Positions 59,951 through 64,000 of a stretch of 64,000 nucleotides of DNA are shown one piece after another (within the stretch, counting starts at the first letter, position 1; every line of letters starts with the position of its first letter). The DNA comes from Streptomyces sp. R28 (GTDB lineage Bacteria; Actinomycetota; Actinomycetes; Streptomycetales; Streptomycetaceae): the NCBI RefSeq assembly GCF_041052385.1, contig NZ_CP163439.1, positions 9,103,001 through 9,167,000 of the forward strand. Reading direction: 5' to 3'. Under the pieces are notes generated by a model, which saw only the letters and a program-made list of their open reading frames with translations, had not been told where the DNA came from and did no database searches. The translations under genes were made by a program, and so were the position numbers.

Positions 59951-61339
59951 ATGCGTCCAACCGGACGACTGGCAACGGCAGTCGTGGGAGCCGCCGTACT
60001 CCTCGGCTGCGTCTCGGAACCGGCCGCGTCACAGGCCTCGCGAAATCCGCAGGCCACGGACGACGGCAAGCAGGTCCTGGTCTTCTCCAAGACGGCAGGC
60101 TTCCGCCACGACTCGATCCCCGACGGCGTAGCCGCGGTGAAACAGCTCGGTGAGACGGGCGGCTTCACGGTCGACGCGACGGAGGACGCCGCGGCCTTCA
60201 CCGTCGGCAACCTGCGCCGCTACGACGCGGTCGTGTTCCTGTCCACGACCGGAGACGTCCTGAACGCCGCCCAGCAGACGGCCTTCGAGGGCTACATCCG
60301 GCGCGGCGGAGGCTACGTCGGCATCCACGCGGCCGCCGACACCGAGTACGACTGGGCGTTCTACGGCGGCCTCGCCGGCGCCTACTTCCAGTCGCACCCG
60401 GCGATCCAGCAGGCGACCGTGGACGTCGAGGACCATGCCCACCCGGCGACATCGGGTCTGGCGCAGACGTGGAACCGCACGGACGAGTGGTACAACTACC
60501 GCTCGAACCCCCGGGAGAGGGCACATGTCCTCGCGTCCCTCGACGAGTCCTCGTACACAGGCGGCACCATGAACGGCGACCACCCGATCGCCTGGTGCCA
60601 GAACTACCAGGGCGGCCGCGCCTTCTACACGGGCGGCGGTCACACCAAGGAGTCCTACGCCGAGCCCTCGTTCCGTGAGCACCTGCTGGGCGGAATCCGC
60701 TGGGCCGTCGGCGACGCCGAGGCCGACTGCCGCCCGGAGAACGGCTACCGCCCGCTCTTCGACGGCACGCAGGCTTCGCTGGACGGCTGGCACCAGGCGG
60801 GCCCGGGCTCCTTCACCCTGTCCGACGACGGCACGCTCACGTCGACCGGCGGCATGGGCATGCTCTGGTACGCCGCGTCGGGCTTCGGGTCGTACTCCCT
60901 GAAGCTCGACTGGAGGATGGCCGGCGACGACAACTCCGGTGTGTTCGTGGGCTTCCCGCCCTCGGACGACCCGTGGTCGGCCGTCAACAACGGGTACGAG
61001 ATCCAGATCGACGCGACCGACGCCCCCGACCGCACCACCGGGGCCGTGTACGGCTTCCAGTCCGCCGACCTCAAGAAGCGCGACCGCGCGCTGAATCCGC
61101 CGGGGGAGTGGAACACGTACGAGATCCGCGTGGAGGGCGAACGCCTCCGCGTCTGGCTCAACGGCGTGAAGATCAACGATTTCACCAACACCGACCCGGC
61201 CCGGAGCCTCACCGACGGACACATCGGCATTCAGAACCACGGAGCCGATGACGAGGTGTCCATCCGGGACGTCCGGATCAAGGAACTGCCCACGAAGTCC
61301 GCGAAGTCCTCCGGACTCATGGCTTCGCAGGGCGACTGA
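59951..61339 (+). CDS. ThuA plus DUF1080 (3-keto-disaccharide hydrolase-like) lipoprotein
   Basis: 462 residues. Lipobox VLLGC with Cys20. Domain 1 (about 40-265) is ThuA-like, a class I glutamine amidotransferase-like fold implicated in trehalose utilisation: VLVFSKTAGFRHDSIPDGVA, FLSTTGDVLNAAQQTAFEGY and GRAFYTGGGHTKESYAEPSF. Domain 2 (about 270-450) is DUF1080: LFDGTQASLDGWHQAGPGSF, WRMAGDDNSGVFVGFP, GYEIQIDATDAP and GHIGIQNHG, a jelly roll also named 3-keto-disaccharide hydrolase. GAGGAGG precedes the ATG. It lies 15 bp after the dehydrogenase gene. Confidence 0.93.
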   Translation: MRPTGRLATAVVGAAVLLGCVSEPAASQASRNPQATDDGKQVLVFSKTAGFRHDSIPDGVAAVKQLGETGGFTVDATEDAAAFTVGNLRRYDAVVFLSTTGDVLNAAQQTAFEGYIRRGGGYVGIHAAADTEYDWAFYGGLAGAYFQSHPAIQQATVDVEDHAHPATSGLAQTWNRTDEWYNYRSNPRERAHVLASLDESSYTGGTMNGDHPIAWCQNYQGGRAFYTGGGHTKESYAEPSFREHLLGGIRWAVGDAEADCRPENGYRPLFDGTQASLDGWHQAGPGSFTLSDDGTLTSTGGMGMLWYAASGFGSYSLKLDWRMAGDDNSGVFVGFPPSDDPWSAVNNGYEIQIDATDAPDRTTGAVYGFQSADLKKRDRALNPPGEWNTYEIRVEGERLRVWLNGVKINDFTNTDPARSLTDGHIGIQNHGADDEVSIRDVRIKELPTKSAKSSGLMASQGD

Positions 61340-61341
61340 GC

Positions 61342-61383
61342 GACGGCGGGCGGGGGACGCCGGACTCCCGCCCGCCGTCTTTT
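61342..61383 (+). terminator. Strong intrinsic terminator ending the sugar operon
   Basis: GACGGCGGGCGGG and CCCGCCCGCCGTC form a perfect 13-bp stem, 12-nt loop, followed by TTTT. It starts 2 bp after the ThuA stop. Confidence 0.93.
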
Positions 61384-61447
61384 CCCCACGGGACCTCGCC
61401 AGAACCCGTGGGGGTCCACAGACGACGCGCTCGACAAGGAGGCCGTC

Positions 61448-62725
61448 ATGTCCGCGTCCCTTTACCCGTCCGACCCGCGCGTCGGCGTCTGGCTGATCGG
61501 GGCGCGCGGCTCCGTCGCCACGAGCGTCGTCGCCGGGTGCGCCGCCGTCACCGCGGGCCTGCACCCGCCGACGGGCCTGGTCACCGAGACGCCGACGTTC
61601 GCGGGCAGCGGCCTGCCCGCGCTGTCGTCCCTCGTCTTCGGCGGCCATGACACGGTGGACTGCCCCCTGCCCAAACGCGCGGAGGCCCTGGCGGCAGGCG
61701 GCGTCCTGCCTCCCGGTCTCCCCACGGCCGTACACGCCGAACTCGCCGCCGCCGACCGCGAGATCAGGCCCGGCGGCCCACTTCCCGGAGACACGCGCGA
61801 CGAAGTCCAGCTCATCGCCGCCTTCGCCTCGGACATACGGGACTTCATACGGCGGAACGAGCTCGCCCGGACCGTCGTCGTGAACGTGGCCTCCACCGAG
61901 CCCGCCCCCACCGGCGCCGCCCTGCCCCCGAGTTCGCTGTACGCGGCGGCGGCCCTGCGCGCGGGCTGCCCGTACGTGAACTTCACTCCGTCCACGGGCC
62001 TGAACCACCCCGTGCCGGCCGCCCTCGCCTCGTCGACCGGCCTGCCGTACGCGGGCCGCGACGGCAAGACGGGGCAGACACTGCTCCGCTCGGTCCTGGG
62101 CCCGATGTTCACCCAGCGGGCGCTGGCAGTCCGCGCCTGGTCCGGCACGAATCTGCTCGGCGGCGGCGACGGCGCCTCCCTGGCCGACCCGGCCGCGGCG
62201 GCGGCCAAGAACGCCGGCAAGGAGAGGGTGCTGGCGGACGCGCTGGGCGAGGTGCCCGAGGGCGAGGTCCACATCGACGACGTCCCCGCGCTCGGCGACT
62301 GGAAGACCGCCTGGGACCACATCGCCTTCGACGGCTTCCTCGGCACCCGCATGATCCTCCAAACCATCTGGCAGGGCTGCGACTCGGCCCTCGCGGCCCC
62401 GTTGGTCCTCGACCTCGCCCGCCTGACCGTACGCGCCCACGAGGCAGGCCTGTCCGGACCGCTCATCGAACTGGCCTTCTACTTCAAGGATCCGGTGGGG
62501 GAAGGGCCGGGGGCGCTGGGCGAGCAGTACGCGGCACTGGGGCGGTTCGCGGAGCGGCTGCGGGGGGCCGGGGCTGAGCGGCGGGGCGGGGGAGGGGTCG
62601 GGGCTGAGCCGCGGGAGGTGCGGGAGGCAAGGGAAGTGCGGGGAGACGGGGGTGAGCCGCCGGACGAGCGTCCCGATCGGCGTGGCGAGCACGGTGGTGC
62701 CGGCCGTCCCGAGGAGCAGCGGTGA
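61448..62725 (+). CDS. Inositol-3-phosphate synthase-like protein
   Basis: 425 residues. GVWLIGARGSVATSVVAGCA is the NAD-binding N-terminus, with RDEVQLIAAFASDIRDF, YVNFTPSTGLNHPVPAALAS, GKTGQTLLRSVLGPMFTQRA and GDWKTAWDHIAFDGFLGTRM as in the myo-inositol-1-phosphate synthase family. The residues after about 360 are Arg/Gly/Glu-rich low complexity and probably not part of the fold. Members next to UbiA-like prenyltransferases belong to ebo-type clusters and may make a cyclitol other than inositol. GTGA overlap with the next gene. Confidence 0.88.
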   Translation: MSASLYPSDPRVGVWLIGARGSVATSVVAGCAAVTAGLHPPTGLVTETPTFAGSGLPALSSLVFGGHDTVDCPLPKRAEALAAGGVLPPGLPTAVHAELAAADREIRPGGPLPGDTRDEVQLIAAFASDIRDFIRRNELARTVVVNVASTEPAPTGAALPPSSLYAAAALRAGCPYVNFTPSTGLNHPVPAALASSTGLPYAGRDGKTGQTLLRSVLGPMFTQRALAVRAWSGTNLLGGGDGASLADPAAAAAKNAGKERVLADALGEVPEGEVHIDDVPALGDWKTAWDHIAFDGFLGTRMILQTIWQGCDSALAAPLVLDLARLTVRAHEAGLSGPLIELAFYFKDPVGEGPGALGEQYAALGRFAERLRGAGAERRGGGGVGAEPREVREAREVRGDGGEPPDERPDRRGEHGGAGRPEEQR

Positions 62726-63972
62726 GGGGGCGAGGGGAACGGCACTCGTTGCGGCTGCCTGGTGGGTGGGCCCGGGGAGCGGCGACGGGCCGGGGTGACG
62801 GCGCGCGCTGGTCGCGGTGGGGTGTTGGGTGGTTGGGTGCGGGTGCGGGTGCGGGTGCGGGTGCGGGTGCGGGTGTGGGTGCGGGTGCGGCCGGGGGTGG
62901 GGGTACGGGCGCGGGTCGGGATGAGTACGGATGCTCGACGGCCGCCTTGGTCAAGCCGACCCGGGCCACAGGCCTGGGGAAGGAGCGCGCCGAGAGGCCG
63001 AACCCCCGCCTGGCCTGGGCCGAACTCCTGCGCCTCCCGGCCCTGTTCACCGTCCCCGGCGACGCCCTCGCAGGCGCCCCCGCCACCGCCGTACACCCCA
63101 ACCCCCGCACCCTGCTCGCCATCGGTTCCTCCCTCTGCCTCTACGAAGCCGGCATGGCCCTCAACGACTGGGCGGACCGTGAGGAGGACGCCACGGAACG
63201 CCCGCACCGCCCCCTCCCGTCCGGCCGCATCCGCCCCACCGCAGCCTTCACCGCTGCCTGCGCCCTCACCTGCGCAGGCCTGGCCCTCGCCGCCCGGGCC
63301 GGTCGTCCCGCCCTCGCCGTCGCCGCGCCTCTCGCGGCCACGGTCTGGTCCTACGACCTGGCCCTGAAGCACACCCCCGCTGGACCGGCGGCGATGGCCA
63401 CCGCCCGCGCCCTCGACCTCCTCCTCGGCGCCGCGGCCACCACCGGGCGCACCCGTGGGGCGCTCCCCTCAGCCGCTCTGCTCGGCACCCACACGCTTGC
63501 GGTCACCGCGGTGTCCCGCCAGGAGACGAAGGGCGGTTCACCCCTGGCACCCCTCGCGGCCCTGGCCACCACGGCCCTCCTCAGCCGCCTGCTGACACAC
63601 CGCCCCAACCGAAGCCCGGCAGACCCCCGGCAAGCAGCCGCCCGCGGCGTGCCGGGCACCCCTCCCGACGTCCTCGCGTCCGTCACCGGTCGTCGCCGAC
63701 GGCGTTGGTCCGGCCCGCCCCGGCCGACCGCCGACACCGTGAGCACAGCCTTCGCCGCCGCCTACGCCGCAACGGCCGCCCGCCCCAACTTCCACGCCGC
63801 TCTCAACCCTTCACCCCCGCTCACCCAACGAGCCGTCGGCGGCGGCATCCGCGCCACGATCCCCCTCCAGGCCGCGCTGACCGCCCGATCCGGTGCCGTC
63901 CTCACCGCCTTGTTCGTCGCGGGTCTCGCCCCGCTCGGTCGACGGTTCGGAAGAAGGGTGAGCATCACATGA
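62722..63972 (+). CDS. UbiA-like prenyltransferase (EboC/SCO3242-type), start uncertain
   Basis: Membrane prenyltransferase family. Recognised from RLAWAELLRLPALFTVPGDA, SSLCLYEAGMALNDWADREE with its D-rich Mg2+ motif NDWADREED, and RPHRPLPSGRI. About eight helices. The GTG at 62722 gives 416 residues but the first 75 are Gly/Ala low complexity from a hexanucleotide repeat; a TTG near 62947 or another internal start may be the true one. It is translationally coupled to the inositol-phosphate-synthase-like gene. It ends ATGA with the next gene, which suggests a cluster continuing to the right. Confidence 0.85.
   Translation: MRGRGERHSLRLPGGWARGAATGRGDGARWSRWGVGWLGAGAGAGAGAGAGVGAGAAGGGGTGAGRDEYGCSTAALVKPTRATGLGKERAERPNPRLAWAELLRLPALFTVPGDALAGAPATAVHPNPRTLLAIGSSLCLYEAGMALNDWADREEDATERPHRPLPSGRIRPTAAFTAACALTCAGLALAARAGRPALAVAAPLAATVWSYDLALKHTPAGPAAMATARALDLLLGAAATTGRTRGALPSAALLGTHTLAVTAVSRQETKGGSPLAPLAALATTALLSRLLTHRPNRSPADPRQAAARGVPGTPPDVLASVTGRRRRRWSGPPRPTADTVSTAFAAAYAATAARPNFHAALNPSPPLTQRAVGGGIRATIPLQAALTARSGAVLTALFVAGLAPLGRRFGRRVSIT
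62835..62888 (+). repeat. Nine tandem hexanucleotides GGGTGC
   Basis: Nine consecutive 6-bp units (one reads GGGTGT) in the N-terminal region of the UbiA-like reading frame, encoding a Gly-Ala run. Such microsatellites change length readily; the count is a multiple of 3 so the frame is kept. Confidence 0.9.
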
Positions 63973-64000
63973 GCCACGCGACAATCGGGGGCCCAGCCCG
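63969..64000 (+). CDS. Start of a further gene, cut by window edge
   Basis: ATG at 63969 overlaps the UbiA-like stop by 4 bp (ATGA) and opens MSHATIGGPA before the window ends. Its position suggests the next member of the ebo-type cluster (EboA, TatD-like or isomerase), which cannot be decided from ten residues. Confidence 0.5.
   Translation, partial: MSHATIGGPA

Overview
This window is chromosomal DNA from a Streptomyces or very close relative. The GC content is very high, third codon positions are G/C, and GTG and TTG starts are frequent. Many secreted enzymes carry Tat or Sec leaders and family 2 cellulose-binding modules (CBM2). CebR-type operators, ROK, GntR, XRE and AsnC regulators and 4-bp ATGA/GTGA gene couplings add to this picture. 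No rRNA, tRNA, CRISPR array, transposase or prophage gene was recognised.

Layout. 1-2.1 kb: the N-terminal 704 residues of respiratory nitrate reductase NarG, cut by the window edge. 2.2-9.0 kb: regulators and small enzymes (DUF574-type methyltransferase, two XRE regulators, pterin dehydratase, WYL regulator), with two decayed genes: an ADP-ribosylglycohydrolase relic and a frameshifted methyltransferase. 9.1-21.2 kb: a plant-polysaccharide block with PL11 rhamnogalacturonan lyase, GH74 xyloglucanase, GH48, GH5 and GH6 cellulases. Four of these have signal peptides and CBM2 domains. A perfect and a degenerate CebR-type box lie between the divergent GH48 and GH5-GH6 genes, and the GH5 gene has a TTA (bldA) codon at position 10. 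21.4-36.4 kb: a mixed region with methyltransferase, SDR behind a MerR-type promoter, GH75 chitosanase, aldo/keto reductase, a Tat-exported lyase-like protein, FadD, an MFS pump beside an AsnC regulator, a LysR regulator beside a bile acid:sodium symporter family protein, and a sialidase paired with a DUF4185 protein.

36.7-45.6 kb: an isochorismatase-fold enzyme and a formate dehydrogenase locus. The locus holds fdhD, an Fe-S subunit, a NuoE-NuoF fusion, a separate molybdopterin catalytic subunit, a PanE-like reductase, and a divergent oxalate/formate-type antiporter with a 42-residue overlapping small subunit. The usual FdhA polypeptide is split at a domain boundary between two genes. 45.7-46.6 kb: two adjacent small genes that share a 16-residue motif resembling bacterial amyloid-signalling (RHIM-like) motifs, at the C-terminus of a membrane protein and the N-terminus of a helical protein. 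I consider this the best candidate for an undescribed system. 46.9-49.6 kb: a FabH-like synthase, a GntR/FCD regulator and an NmrA-type reductase.

50-61.4 kb: a sugar operon with ROK regulator, ribose-type ABC importer (ATPase, permease, Tat lipoprotein), Gfo/Idh dehydrogenase, sugar isomerase, secreted sorbosone dehydrogenase-like protein with PKD and CBM6 domains, and a ThuA-DUF1080 lipoprotein, closed by a strong intrinsic terminator. The content suggests 3-keto-glycoside catabolism. 61.4-64 kb: an inositol-phosphate-synthase-like protein and a UbiA-like prenyltransferase, resembling the start of an ebo-type cluster that runs out of the window. The non-coding DNA from 43.9 to 51.3 kb is unusually rich in short tandem repeats (12, 15, 17, 23-25 and about 33 bp units), each array different.
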